Shown: positions 9,636 to 18,165 of the stretch, one piece after another
How positions within the stretch are numbered: the stretch's first letter is position 1
Layout: each line of letters starts with the position of its first letter
NCBI GenBank assembly: GCA_029762595.1
Contig: JARVGJ010000008.1
Span: 38,856 to 102,855 of the forward strand
Length of the DNA stretch: 64,000 nt
DNA from: Methanolobus sp.
Lineage (GTDB): Archaea > Halobacteriota > Methanosarcinia > Methanosarcinales > Methanosarcinaceae
Direction of reading: 5' to 3'
Made by a program: the position numbers and the translations under genes
The notes under the pieces: generated by a model
Told to the model about the DNA's origin: nothing
Seen by the model: only the letters and a program-made list of their open reading frames with translations
The model's database searches: none

Positions 9636-10314
9636 TCTTATTCAAATCCTTCAGAATACATTCTTCACATCTTTTCCTGCCGCAAAAGGTCTTTGAATAC
9701 TCAACTATCAGAGCATGATATTCCTTGTATATATCTACATTTTCAGGCAGAGAACTCTCAAACATACCCTGTAATTCAATATAATTTCCCTTAATACCGA
9801 TACATTTGAGCATACGGGTCGTATAGGCATCTATAACAAATTTGGGTTTACCGGCAGCGTAAAGTACTATACTGTCAGCGGTCTCGTTCCCTATACCCTT
9901 CAGGGACAACATTGTTTTTCGAAGGTCTTCAACCTGCATTGAAAAAACAGTGTCCACATCATTTTCAGCAAAAAATCCTGCAATTGCCTTGATACGGGAA
10001 GCTTTCTGCCGATAGAAACCACAACACTTCACAAGCTCTTCTATAAGTGCGGAATCTGCTTCTGCAAGTGCCTGCACTTCAAGCAAACCTTGTGCTTTAA
10101 GGCCACAGATAGCTTTTTCAACGTTTGTCCACTTTGTCTGCTGAGTAAGCATTGCACCTACGACCACCTCAAAGGGGGTTTGTGCAGGCCACCAGTATTG
10201 AGGTCCAAGTTCATTCAGGAGCAGATCATATACATTGCAAAGTATCCCATGTTTAATATTCAATATGGGACCGTTATTTCCAGAATTCTTCCTCATAGTT
10301 CTCAGGAAGGTCAA
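9625..10314 (-). CDS. HhH-GPD DNA glycosylase, MagIII-like
   Basis: Up to 229 residues. It contains PQYWWPAQTPFEVVVGAMLT, the helix-hairpin-helix LKGIGNETADSIVLYA and the catalytic Asp in FVIDAYTTRML, the arrangement of the endonuclease III superfamily. The Glu replacing the beta-lyase Lys in the hairpin, and the overall pattern, fit 3-methyladenine glycosylases of the MagIII type (monofunctional). The C-terminal cysteines read CGRKRCEEC with no fourth Cys, so the [4Fe-4S] site appears incomplete. The ATG at 10314 overlaps the preceding gene by 41 bases; a TTG at 10263 would avoid the overlap, so the start is uncertain. Confidence 0.82.
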   Translation of the reverse strand: MTFLRTMRKNSGNNGPILNIKHGILCNVYDLLLNELGPQYWWPAQTPFEVVVGAMLTQQTKWTNVEKAICGLKAQGLLEVQALAEADSALIEELVKCCGFYRQKASRIKAIAGFFAENDVDTVFSMQVEDLRKTMLSLKGIGNETADSIVLYAAGKPKFVIDAYTTRMLKCIGIKGNYIELQGMFESSLPENVDIYKEYHALIVEYSKTFCGRKRCEECILKDLNKNGY

Positions 10315-10762
10315 GGTCCATCATCTCTTCAACTGACCTTCTTTTTCTATCGGCCTTCTGCGGACTTTCAGCACCATGCCTTGATTCGATAACTGTAGTA
10401 TTTTTATTTTTGAACACGATCTCTTCAGAGTCTGTGGGGATAGAATGTTGATCACTGCTGTGGCATATAACATTTTCAACATTTCGTACCTGCCTTTGAA
10501 GGTGATGTCTCTCGGTGGTATCCGAAGTCTGCCCACTCTCTTCATCCTCGCGCCTGGGCCTGACAGTCTTTCCAAGTCTTTGGCGGGTACTTTCAGCATA
10601 TGTATCCTCCAAAGGAGCGGACCTGGAGAGCTCTTTATGCGTCAGGCGATACCCAATTATGCATTGCTCATCCCCTGTGCGCCATTCGACTACGTAAAGA
10701 TGACAGTCTTTCTTCTTACACCTGGAAACCCCGTCCCTGGGACAAACATCGGGTAACGTCAT
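10274..10762 (-). CDS. Unknown protein with N-terminal Cys cluster and basic/acidic tail
   Basis: 162 residues, start supported by GAGGT six bases before the ATG. The N-terminal 45 residues hold cysteines in C-x7-C-x4-C and one more Cys (DVCPRDGVSRCKKKDC ... EQC), which could form a zinc site. From about residue 50 onward the chain is polar, rich in Arg, Glu, Ser and Thr, and looks disordered, ending in an acidic DLPENYEEEFW. I do not recognise a family. It stands between prs and the DNA glycosylase, overlapping the latter's first ATG, so it probably belongs to the same transcript. Confidence 0.65.
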   Translation of the reverse strand: MTLPDVCPRDGVSRCKKKDCHLYVVEWRTGDEQCIIGYRLTHKELSRSAPLEDTYAESTRQRLGKTVRPRREDEESGQTSDTTERHHLQRQVRNVENVICHSSDQHSIPTDSEEIVFKNKNTTVIESRHGAESPQKADRKRRSVEEMMDLDLPENYEEEFWK

Positions 10763-10786
10763 TATAAAACCTCGGTATATTGATCA

Positions 10787-11635
10787 TCAGATACTTCTTA
10801 AAGCATTGGCTATCAGGGGTGCAACACTTACACAGCTCTGTGCCTTTTCGATGGTATCGGTAGCAATTATATCCTTTACCCCTGCATTGAAAAGCCTCAA
10901 CACGGCATTTCTTGCAAGCACTGGATGAACACATGCCAGATATACATCCTTTGCACCCTGTGACCTGAGCAATTTGATGGACTCTGCCATGGTTCCCCCG
11001 GTTGCTATCATATCATCGATTATTATGATATCCCTGTCCATCACATCTACGTTCTTGGGCTTGATGGTCACAGTATCCCCGGACAAACGGGTCTTTTCAA
11101 GATAATCGAACTCAAGACCTACATCCGCTGCCGTATTTTCAGCAAGGGCCACAGCGCCCATGTCAGGCGACACTATAAGCGGATTGCACAGGTCAAGTGA
11201 CCTTATATGGTAACCTATGAGCCGGGATGCATCAAGGTCGAAGGCATCTGCATTAAAATAATTAAGCACACTTGACTCATGAACATTCACCGTGAATATC
11301 CTGTCTGCATTGATGGTCCTTGCAATAGCCCTTGCAGTTATAGGCTCACCTGTCTTGAACTTCTTGTCCTGTCTTGCATAGCCCATGTAAGGTATGACCA
11401 CATTTATAACGGGGGAATCCTCGCAGGCATCTATAAGCTGCAACAAAGCAATGAGGTCAGAATCGGTCGTCGTACTCTGGATGATAGTAACTTCATCCAC
11501 GTCTTCATCCAGGATGCGTGAGTAGAGTTCCCCGTCCGGGAATCTTGTAAAATCACACACCGTGGGTTCTATGCTTAGCTCTCTTGCCACCCTTGTTGAA
11601 AGAGCCTGGGATGCCGGTCCTCCTATGATCTTCAA
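10787..11635 (-). CDS. prs: Ribose-phosphate pyrophosphokinase
   Basis: 282 residues. Makes PRPP from ribose 5-phosphate and ATP, feeding purine, pyrimidine, histidine and methanopterin synthesis. Visible are the N-terminal IIGGPASQALSTRVA, the flexible-loop region YARQDKKFKTGEPI and the PRPP-binding DRDIIIIDDMIATGGTM near residue 210. The short length and sequence fit the archaeal form. The start appears to be TTG at 11635, with GAGGT seven bases upstream. It is downstream of moaC on the same strand with a 67-base gap. Confidence 0.94.
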   Translation of the reverse strand: MKIIGGPASQALSTRVARELSIEPTVCDFTRFPDGELYSRILDEDVDEVTIIQSTTTDSDLIALLQLIDACEDSPVINVVIPYMGYARQDKKFKTGEPITARAIARTINADRIFTVNVHESSVLNYFNADAFDLDASRLIGYHIRSLDLCNPLIVSPDMGAVALAENTAADVGLEFDYLEKTRLSGDTVTIKPKNVDVMDRDIIIIDDMIATGGTMAESIKLLRSQGAKDVYLACVHPVLARNAVLRLFNAGVKDIIATDTIEKAQSCVSVAPLIANALRSI

Positions 11636-11702
11636 ATAATGTACCTCTTTAAGATTTCATTTTCTATTAACCTGAGTTTTCCTAATGTAGCCTTATAATA
11701 CA

Positions 11703-12179
11703 TTAGTTTTGGTTCTCTTTTACTTTCTCAAGAACCTTGATATTTTGGATATATGTAGCAGGATAATTGCCTGTTTCGTCTTTCTCCGCAGACTTGACCA
11801 TGTCCCATACAGTGAGCAGGGCAACCGAAACCCCCGTCAGGGCCTCCATTTCAACTCCGGTCCTTCCCACAGATCTAACCTCCACCTCAGCACGAACAAC
11901 ACTGTCATGGATAGAAAGATCCACATCCACCGAAGTAACGGGAATCTGGTGACACATGGGGATGAGTTCAGGCGTCCTTTTAACAGCAAGTATGGAAGCT
12001 ATGCGTGCCGTGGAGAATACATTGCCCTTCTCAACAGTTCCGGAACGTATTTTCCCAATGGTTGCCTCACTGAGCACAATCTCCCCGCAGGCAATGGCTT
12101 TTCTTACAATGGTATCCTTACTGCCGATGTCAACCATGACCGCCCTGTCGTTTTCAATATGTGTGAATGTAGCTTCCAA
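11703..12179 (-). CDS. moaC: Cyclic pyranopterin monophosphate synthase MoaC
   Basis: 158 residues. MoaC works with MoaA to turn GTP into cyclic pyranopterin monophosphate, the first step of molybdopterin synthesis, needed for formylmethanofuran dehydrogenase. The family core is clear: VDIGSKDTIVRKAIA, the KGNVFSTARIA stretch, LIPMCHQIP with the conserved Cys-His, and GVEMEALTGVSVALLTVWDM. The start is TTG at 12179 with GGTGATC shortly upstream. It follows a small protein gene by 13 bases. Confidence 0.95.
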   Translation of the reverse strand: MEATFTHIENDRAVMVDIGSKDTIVRKAIACGEIVLSEATIGKIRSGTVEKGNVFSTARIASILAVKRTPELIPMCHQIPVTSVDVDLSIHDSVVRAEVEVRSVGRTGVEMEALTGVSVALLTVWDMVKSAEKDETGNYPATYIQNIKVLEKVKENQN

Positions 12180-12192
12180 AAGATCACCGTTT

Positions 12193-12375
12193 TTAATCTA
12201 TCCTTATGTTCTGCCTTTGCAGGTAATCCTCTATAGTATTGTTGAGTTGTTCTTTAAGGTTTGTGGCCTCTTCAAGACTTAGTTTAAGGATCTCCTCGTC
12301 CTTGCCATGACTTATACTTATACGGATCCATTTCCTCTCAATGTCCACATTTATCCTTCTATTCTTCTTTTCCAT
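12193..12375 (-). CDS. Small charged protein, unknown
   Basis: 60 residues from the ATG at 12375, which has GGAGGTG eight bases upstream; this decides against the in-frame ATG 24 bases further up. The protein is basic at the start (MEKKNRRINVDIERK) and then mostly helical with LEEATNLKEQLNNTIEDYL, a short coiled-coil-like segment. It lies one base after the NnrD/E stop and 13 before moaC, so it is in the operon. No known family recognised. Confidence 0.72.
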   Translation of the reverse strand: MEKKNRRINVDIERKWIRISISHGKDEEILKLSLEEATNLKEQLNNTIEDYLQRQNIRID

Positions 12376-12376
12376 A

Positions 12377-13855
12377 TCAGGACACCTCCGATATAACATC
12401 TGTTATCCGGTCAATTATATCTGTCGCAAGCAAACCGAAACCTTTCTCTTTAAACGCAAGGTCACCTGCAGCACCGTTTATAAAAACTGCACATGATGCT
12501 GCATCCATGGCATCATTGACAGCAAACAAAGCCCCTGCAACACCTGCAAGCACATCCCCGGTACCACCCACGGTCATTCCTGCATTCCCTGTCCTGTTCA
12601 AAAGGGTGTTCTGTCCGTCCGATATCACATCAATACTGCCTTTAAGGATAGTTGTGACCTTTTTCTCGCCTGAGAAACTCCTCACCATGTTCTTCTTTTC
12701 TTCAAGGGACAAGGGAACTGTGAAGCCAGAAAGACGTGAGAACTCACCTGCATGCGGGGTCAGTATGAATTTGCCTTGGCCATTTGCAGGAAAGGTCAGA
12801 TCAAAAAGAGCATCAGCATCAATGACAGCCTTCTCACATAAAGGAAGGAGCTGGCCTACGGCCTTTATTGTTGCCGGGTGTCTGCCAATTCCGGGACCTA
12901 TGACAGCAACATCATGGGATGCAATAAGCTTTGCCAGCATATTGTGGTTGCCCGGATTGAGCCTGTCTCCTTCAAGAGGGATAACTATCAGATCAGGAGA
13001 ATAGGATGCTACCGTGTCTGCAACATTTTCCGGAACTGCTACTGTTACAATATCGGCACCTGTGCGAAGTGCCGCCATGGACGCAAGTGCCGCAGCACCA
13101 TAGTAGGCACCGCCACCTATCACAAGAATACGACCTGAGTTACCTTTGTGAGCGTCCTGCTTTCGCCGGGAAAGGCTTATAAGATCACCCCAGCCCACAT
13201 ATTCCTCTGCATCCCTTAAGACACCGATGGGAGCCACCTTGACCTCACCGGTGTATCTACCACAACCGGCTATCCCCAGTTCCTGCTTCATTCTGTGAAA
13301 GGTCATGGTCATATCTGCATGGATGGTTTTAATGGACCCTTCGGCCTCCGGATCGTATCCTGAGGGTGAATCTATGGAGATCACGTACTTACCGGATGAA
13401 TTGATAAGTTCAATTGCAGTTGATTCTGGTTCCCTTGGAGCACCTTTTATTCCAGAGCCAAGGATCCCGTCTACAATCAGGTCTGCATCCTTTAAGCCCT
13501 GATAAGCACCAAGCTCTGTTGAATCGGATATCTCTTTTATTTCCCTGATACCACTGTAAGCCAGCAGGGAGAAGTTATGTCTGGATTCCTCTGTCCGGAT
13601 GCGTTCACGATGACCCAGCAGCAACAACCTTACATCGTAGGCATCCTCAAGTGCCAGGTGCCTTGCTGCAACGAATGCATCTCCTCCATTGTTGCCCCTG
13701 CCAGCAACGAAAAGAACTTTTCCACATTCCATGCGGGAGATTATTTCCCGTGCAATTGCAGCACCTGCATTTTCCATAAGCTGCAGGGGAGTGAGACCAA
13801 GGTGTGAACAGTTAGCATCAACTGCACGCATTTTCGGGAAAGTTAACGGGAACAT
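12377..13855 (-). CDS. nnr: Bifunctional NAD(P)H-hydrate epimerase / ADP-dependent dehydratase
   Basis: 492 residues, repairing hydrated NAD(P)H. The N-terminal YjeF_N half (about 1-215) shows LFVAGRGNNGGDAFVAARHL, the epimerase nucleotide loop, and DLIVDGILGSGIKGAPR. The C-terminal carbohydrate-kinase-like half has ILVIGGGAYYGAAALA, VIGPGIGRHP, FILTPHAGEFSRL and GNAGMTVGGTGDVLAGVAGAL, which holds the catalytic Asp. Both halves look complete. The ATG at 13855 has no clear Shine-Dalgarno. It is the first gene of the minus-strand run that includes moaC and prs, divergent from the DHH gene. Confidence 0.95.
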   Translation of the reverse strand: MFPLTFPKMRAVDANCSHLGLTPLQLMENAGAAIAREIISRMECGKVLFVAGRGNNGGDAFVAARHLALEDAYDVRLLLLGHRERIRTEESRHNFSLLAYSGIREIKEISDSTELGAYQGLKDADLIVDGILGSGIKGAPREPESTAIELINSSGKYVISIDSPSGYDPEAEGSIKTIHADMTMTFHRMKQELGIAGCGRYTGEVKVAPIGVLRDAEEYVGWGDLISLSRRKQDAHKGNSGRILVIGGGAYYGAAALASMAALRTGADIVTVAVPENVADTVASYSPDLIVIPLEGDRLNPGNHNMLAKLIASHDVAVIGPGIGRHPATIKAVGQLLPLCEKAVIDADALFDLTFPANGQGKFILTPHAGEFSRLSGFTVPLSLEEKKNMVRSFSGEKKVTTILKGSIDVISDGQNTLLNRTGNAGMTVGGTGDVLAGVAGALFAVNDAMDAASCAVFINGAAGDLAFKEKGFGLLATDIIDRITDVISEVS

Positions 13856-13969
13856 AGGTATCTATTTATCCCTTTGTTTGCATTCTATTTATCAGTTAAC
13901 TTGTTTATACTTTTTACCGAAAATCATTTTATGCTATTATAACACCTTATACGAGATGGAGGTCTTTTC

Positions 13970-15439
13970 ATTAACACCGTTGCAAAAGAAATAAACGCAA
14001 CTGATAAATCAAAGATCAAACCCACATATCTCATACTAGGAAGTGGGAGTTTTGGCTTTGCGTTAGCCAAGGAACTGAGGGAGCTTGACAAAGAGCTTAT
14101 AATTGTTGACAAGGATTCCCAAAAGGTGGAAACACTACGTGAAGAAGCCTATGAGGCCATTGTCGGTGATGTAAGTGACCCTCATCTTTTCGATGTCATA
14201 AATACAAAGAACCTAGCAGGTATACTGATACTTAGTTCAGATCCAAAGGCAAATAAGATGGCCCTCAAGAATGTCAGGAACAAGGTATCAAAGGATATTT
14301 ACTGCGTAGTGAGAGCTCCTGATGTCATAAACATGCAGGAAATGGAAACCATGGGTGCAGACCAGGTCATAATGCCCCCCAGGATGGTTGCAAAATCCTT
14401 ATCCAGATCCCTTGAGCGTGCAGAAGCAATGCGCCGGGGAAATAAACTGACCCAGTGGTTTGAGGCAAACAAAGGCAAAAAGCTTGGGATAGTCGTCCAT
14501 GATAACCCGGACCCTGATGCCATATCAAGTGCCCTTGCACTGAAAACTATAGCCTCATCCTTCAATGTGCTTGCTGACATCCTTTATCACGGGGAGATAG
14601 GCCATCAGGAGAACAAGGCTTTTGTTAACCTTCTGGGAATAGACCTTTACAGGACGGAAGATATAGGATTTACAGGATATGAGAAGTTTGCACTCATAGA
14701 CTGTGCAGTGCCCGGTGCCAACAACCCCCTTCCTTCAGACATGAATGTTAACATTATAATTGACCATCATCCAATAACAGATGCGGACATGGATGCAGAC
14801 TTCATAGATATACGCCCCAATGTGGGCGCTTCTGCCACCATACTGACAAAATACCTGCAGGAACTTAATGTGGACATAAGCAGTGATCTTGCCACTGCCC
14901 TGCTGTACGGTATCAGAACAGACACACTGGACTTTAAGAGAAATACCGATTCTGCAGACCTTTCGGCAGCCTCCTATCTCTACCCCCTCTCAGATCACGA
15001 CATACTTGATCAGCTTGAGAGGCCATCCATGTCCATTGAGACCCTGGACGTCCTTGGAGAGGCGATCAATAACCGCCAGGTCATTGGAAGCTACCTGCTG
15101 TCCAATGTTGGAAGTATACGCAACAGGGACACATTACCCCAGGCAGCAGACTACCTTCTAAACCTTGAAGGTATATCCACATCCATTGTGTTCGGTGTTG
15201 CGGAGGACAGGATATACATCTCAGGACGTAGCAATGACATCAGGGTCAATCTGGGAGAGGTCATGAAGCGTGCATTTGGGGAGGAGGCAGGAGGAGGACA
15301 TGCAACTGCAGCCGCAGCCCAGATACCACTGGGAGTTTTCAGCGCTGCAAAGGACCGCCAGACACTTTTAAGACTTGTCAATGAAGCTGTTGTCAAGAGA
15401 TTCCTTACAGCCGTAGGTGTGGAAGAAGACGATGACTGA
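13970..15439 (+). CDS. TrkA-N / DHH phosphoesterase fusion, probable AUU start
   Basis: About 489 residues. An N-terminal Rossmann TrkA-N domain (YLILGSGSFGFALAKELREL) is followed by a DHH phosphoesterase domain with HDNPDPDAISSALAL and IIIDHHP, and a DHHA1 domain ending in GGGHATAAAA. Such proteins cleave short oligoribonucleotides, pAp or cyclic dinucleotides; the substrate here is not determined. The TrkA domain is encoded well upstream of the first in-frame GTG (14126). The only usable start is ATT at 13970, six bases after a perfect GGAGGT (13958-13963); the frame is closed by TAA at 13940-13942. Ends at a TGA. Confidence 0.88.
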   Translation: MNTVAKEINATDKSKIKPTYLILGSGSFGFALAKELRELDKELIIVDKDSQKVETLREEAYEAIVGDVSDPHLFDVINTKNLAGILILSSDPKANKMALKNVRNKVSKDIYCVVRAPDVINMQEMETMGADQVIMPPRMVAKSLSRSLERAEAMRRGNKLTQWFEANKGKKLGIVVHDNPDPDAISSALALKTIASSFNVLADILYHGEIGHQENKAFVNLLGIDLYRTEDIGFTGYEKFALIDCAVPGANNPLPSDMNVNIIIDHHPITDADMDADFIDIRPNVGASATILTKYLQELNVDISSDLATALLYGIRTDTLDFKRNTDSADLSAASYLYPLSDHDILDQLERPSMSIETLDVLGEAINNRQVIGSYLLSNVGSIRNRDTLPQAADYLLNLEGISTSIVFGVAEDRIYISGRSNDIRVNLGEVMKRAFGEEAGGGHATAAAAQIPLGVFSAAKDRQTLLRLVNEAVVKRFLTAVGVEEDDD

Positions 15440-15543
15440 TGGACCTCATCAATTCTTCCTTTTTTCACCTCAGTAACTGGCTTTTACTTTGAGACCTGAG
15501 ACATCAACATATTTTCTTATATCATGTCTGAGAAGCTGTAAAA

Positions 15544-16287
15544 ATGGATAACAGATTAAAAGAGATGCTTATCAGACAACTGCAGGATGAGCTTGATCAT
15601 GCAAAAAAGATAAATGAAGAGGAAATAGCAGCACAGATACGAAGAATAGGATTCCATTGTCTTATGTGTGGAAGGTGCTGTCGCAGGGAATCAGGCGATA
15701 ACAGAGTGGCATTGATGCCTGAGGAGATACGCAGGATACAGGTTGGAATGAACCTGAGAATGGAGGATGTGGCAGAACCGCTGAACATAGAGGCAGAGTC
15801 ACCCGCAGAAGAATGTTCACTCCATGAGCGATCCGGTATGATCGATGAGGATGGCAACATCCATACTTTCGGATGGATGCTACACAGGAAAGAGAACAGG
15901 GATTGCTGTTTCATTCCCGATGAAAGAAATAACAACAAGTGCGGCATATATGAACTGCGCCCACTCATGTGCAGCACATACCCGTTCTACATGGAAGAGC
16001 TCAAGCTCATGACCTCAGAATGTGAAGGACTTGGAAAGAAGACAGGAATGGTCCAAAGCAGGGAACTTGCACACATGGTGCTTGAAAGGTACCTGTGCGA
16101 GCTTAAAGATACCATCCTGACCTATGAGAATTATAGCAGCTTTACAACCGGACCCAAAGGTAAGGAAAGTGCAGTATCGGATATGAAGCAAGGATACTTA
16201 AATTACATTGTCCATAATAGTGAAGGAAAGTGCAGGACCACCAGGAATATCAGAACTGCGGTTTATCGATTGATTTATAATGAATAA
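15544..16287 (+). CDS. YkgJ-family cysteine cluster protein
   Basis: 247 residues. An early [15 protein letters not shown] stretch (about residue 38) and later [20 protein letters not shown] with PLMCSTYPF match the Fe/Zn cysteine-cluster family CxxxCxxCC...C...RPxxC, a predicted metal-binding domain of unknown biochemical role. The rest is mostly helical. A TATA-like stretch near 15515 lies about 28 bases upstream of the ATG with no Shine-Dalgarno, so the message may be leaderless. The stop is 19 bases before the chosen homoaconitase start. Confidence 0.82.
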   Translation: MDNRLKEMLIRQLQDELDHAKKINEEEIAAQIRRIGFHCLMCGRCCRRESGDNRVALMPEEIRRIQVGMNLRMEDVAEPLNIEAESPAEECSLHERSGMIDEDGNIHTFGWMLHRKENRDCCFIPDERNNNKCGIYELRPLMCSTYPFYMEELKLMTSECEGLGKKTGMVQSRELAHMVLERYLCELKDTILTYENYSSFTTGPKGKESAVSDMKQGYLNYIVHNSEGKCRTTRNIRTAVYRLIYNE

Positions 16288-16306
16288 ACATTATGCAGGA
16301 ATAAAC

Positions 16307-17587
16307 ATGTCTGCTAACAATGAACCTATGACGATCTCTGAGAAGATCTTTTCGAAGGCCTCCGGGAAGACGGTAAAGGCCGGAGAATTCGTAATGGCAA
16401 ATATAGACAGGGCAATGACCCACGATATCACAGGACCTCTTGCAGTGGAAGGATTCTATGAGATCATGAGGGACAAAGAAGAGAAAAAGGTATGGGACCC
16501 AAGTAAGATAGTGATCCTTTTTGACCACCAGGTTCCTGCGGACTCTCTCAATGCCGCTGCCAACCACACCATGCTGAGGAAGTTCGCAAGGGAACAGGGC
16601 ATCATCAATTATGACGTTTATGAGGGAGTCTGCCATCAGGTAATGCCTGAAAAGGGGCACGTCAGGCCCGGAGACCTTGTGGTGGGTTCTGACTCACACA
16701 CATGTGCCTATGGTGCACTTGGGGCATTCTCAACCGGTATAGGCTCAACCGATATGGCAGCCGTCTTTGCATCAGGAAAGCTCTGGTTCAAGGTCCCTGA
16801 TACTATCAGGTTTGAGGTAGAGGGCAAGCTTCCCGAACATGTCTATTCCAAGGATGTCATCCTCCACCTCATAGGTGATGTGGGAGCAGAAGGTGCAAGA
16901 TACAAGGCAGCCGAATATGCAGGCTCGACCATAAGGTCAATGCCGATGTCTGAGCGCATGACCATTTCCAATATGGCCATAGAAATGGGAGGAAAGGCAG
17001 GCATCATAGAAGCGGATGAGATCACAGAGAAGTACCTCAAAGAACGCATCCCTGACTATGAGTTTGACCCCTACTGGGCATCCGATGAAGGTGCCGAATA
17101 TGAGCTTCACAAATATGATGTCAGCAACCTTGAGCCACAGGTTGCATGCCCGCACAACGTAGACAATGTAAAACCTGTCACTGAAGTTGAAGGTACAAAA
17201 GTTGACCAGATATTCGTTGGTTCCTGTACCAACGGAAGATTTGAGGATATAGAGATAGTTGCCAGGATGATGGGAGATGAACCAGTGGCAAAAGATGTCA
17301 GACTTCTTATCATCCCTGCTTCCAGGACCGAATACATGAAAGTGCTCAGAGCAGGTTATATTGAGCAGTTCATGGAGGCAGGTGCTATTGTGGAAGCTCC
17401 CTGTTGTGGCCCTTGTATGGGTGGTTCTTTCGGACTGCTGGGTGACGGCGAGGTAGGACTTGCAACATCCAACCGTAACTTTAAGGGACGTGAGGGTAGC
17501 CCACAGTCCTTCGTATACCTGAGCTCACCTGCAACAGCAGCAGCCTCAGCACTCACAGGAGAGATTACAGATCCCAGAAAGATCTGA
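16307..17587 (+). CDS. hacA: Homoaconitase / isopropylmalate dehydratase, large subunit
   Basis: 426 residues from the ATG at 16307 (AGGA upstream); an in-frame start at 16280 would overlap the previous gene. The aconitase-fold subunit binds a [4Fe-4S] cluster through Cys in GSCTNGR and in [10 protein letters not shown]; other motifs are [23 protein letters not shown] and [12 protein letters not shown]. In methanogens such subunits act in 2-oxosuberate synthesis for coenzyme B (HACN) or in leucine/isoleucine synthesis (IPMI). I cannot separate these by eye; HACN is a reasonable guess. The small subunit is not adjacent. Confidence 0.87.
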   Translation: MSANNEPMTISEKIFSKASGKTVKAGEFVMANIDRAMTHDITGPLAVEGFYEIMRDKEEKKVWDPSKIVILFDHQVPADSLNAAANHTMLRKFAREQGIINYDVYEGVCHQVMPEKGHVRPGDLVVGSDSHTCAYGALGAFSTGIGSTDMAAVFASGKLWFKVPDTIRFEVEGKLPEHVYSKDVILHLIGDVGAEGARYKAAEYAGSTIRSMPMSERMTISNMAIEMGGKAGIIEADEITEKYLKERIPDYEFDPYWASDEGAEYELHKYDVSNLEPQVACPHNVDNVKPVTEVEGTKVDQIFVGSCTNGRFEDIEIVARMMGDEPVAKDVRLLIIPASRTEYMKVLRAGYIEQFMEAGAIVEAPCCGPCMGGSFGLLGDGEVGLATSNRNFKGREGSPQSFVYLSSPATAAASALTGEITDPRKI

Positions 17588-17645
17588 ACTCTTTATAAAG
17601 TAGGACCAAAAAAGATATATTACACGAATTTATATGATAGTTTCA

Positions 17646-17717
17646 GACGTTGGTATAACCAACACTATCCCGTCATATTGTGTGTGGATTACAACCAACG
17701 TCACCATGACTTTTTTT
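17646..17717 (+). terminator. Inverted repeat plus T-tract downstream of hacA
   Basis: GACGTTGGT at 17646-17654 and its exact complement ACCAACGTC at 17694-17702 can pair, and an inner 13-base palindrome TTGGTATAACCAA lies at 17650-17662. A run of seven T's follows at about 17711-17717. The layout fits a terminator for hacA, but the palindrome could also be an operator for hisE, which starts at 17815. Confidence 0.45.
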
Positions 17718-17814
17718 GCTAACACGGTCCATAGCTAAAGGCATGGTTGTGGACTTAAAGACTGTAACGCCATAAAGATGTAATATTATACCATTTATTT
17801 TGGATTGATAGATA

Positions 17815-18114
17815 ATGACAGATACTGACCTCTCAATATTTGATGAACTGTATGGTATAATACAGGACAGGAAGGAAAATCCTGTTGAGAACTCATACGT
17901 GTGCTCTTTGCTCGATCACAGGAAAGGTATAGACAAGATACTGGAAAAGGTCGGGGAAGAAGCTATCGAAACGATACTTGCCGTTAAAGGCGAAAACAGG
18001 GATGAGATCATATACGAATCATCCGATCTGCTTTTCCATCTCATGGTAATGTTTGTGGCAAAGGGAATAACCCTTGAGGAGATTAGCACAGAACTTAAGA
18101 AAAGAAGAAAATGA
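17815..18114 (+). CDS. hisE: Phosphoribosyl-ATP pyrophosphatase HisE
   Basis: 99 residues. HisE hydrolyses phosphoribosyl-ATP to phosphoribosyl-AMP, step two of histidine synthesis. It shows the all-alpha pyrophosphohydrolase pattern: an N-terminal helix, [20 protein letters not shown], then [14 protein letters not shown] and [17 protein letters not shown], with the ExxE and ExxD metal ligands. Length is as usual for single-domain HisE. No Shine-Dalgarno is seen; a TTATACCA element about 28 bases upstream suggests a leaderless message. It stands apart from hisF. Confidence 0.93.
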   Translation: MTDTDLSIFDELYGIIQDRKENPVENSYVCSLLDHRKGIDKILEKVGEEAIETILAVKGENRDEIIYESSDLLFHLMVMFVAKGITLEEISTELKKRRK

Positions 18115-18165
18115 TATTACCAGGATATCGGAAATATAAGGTTTCATAAACCAATAAAAGACATC

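Noticed and set aside
13900..13994. ATG at 13956 as start of the DHH gene
   Set aside because: Its frame stops after 12 codons; it is not in the frame of the TrkA-N domain.
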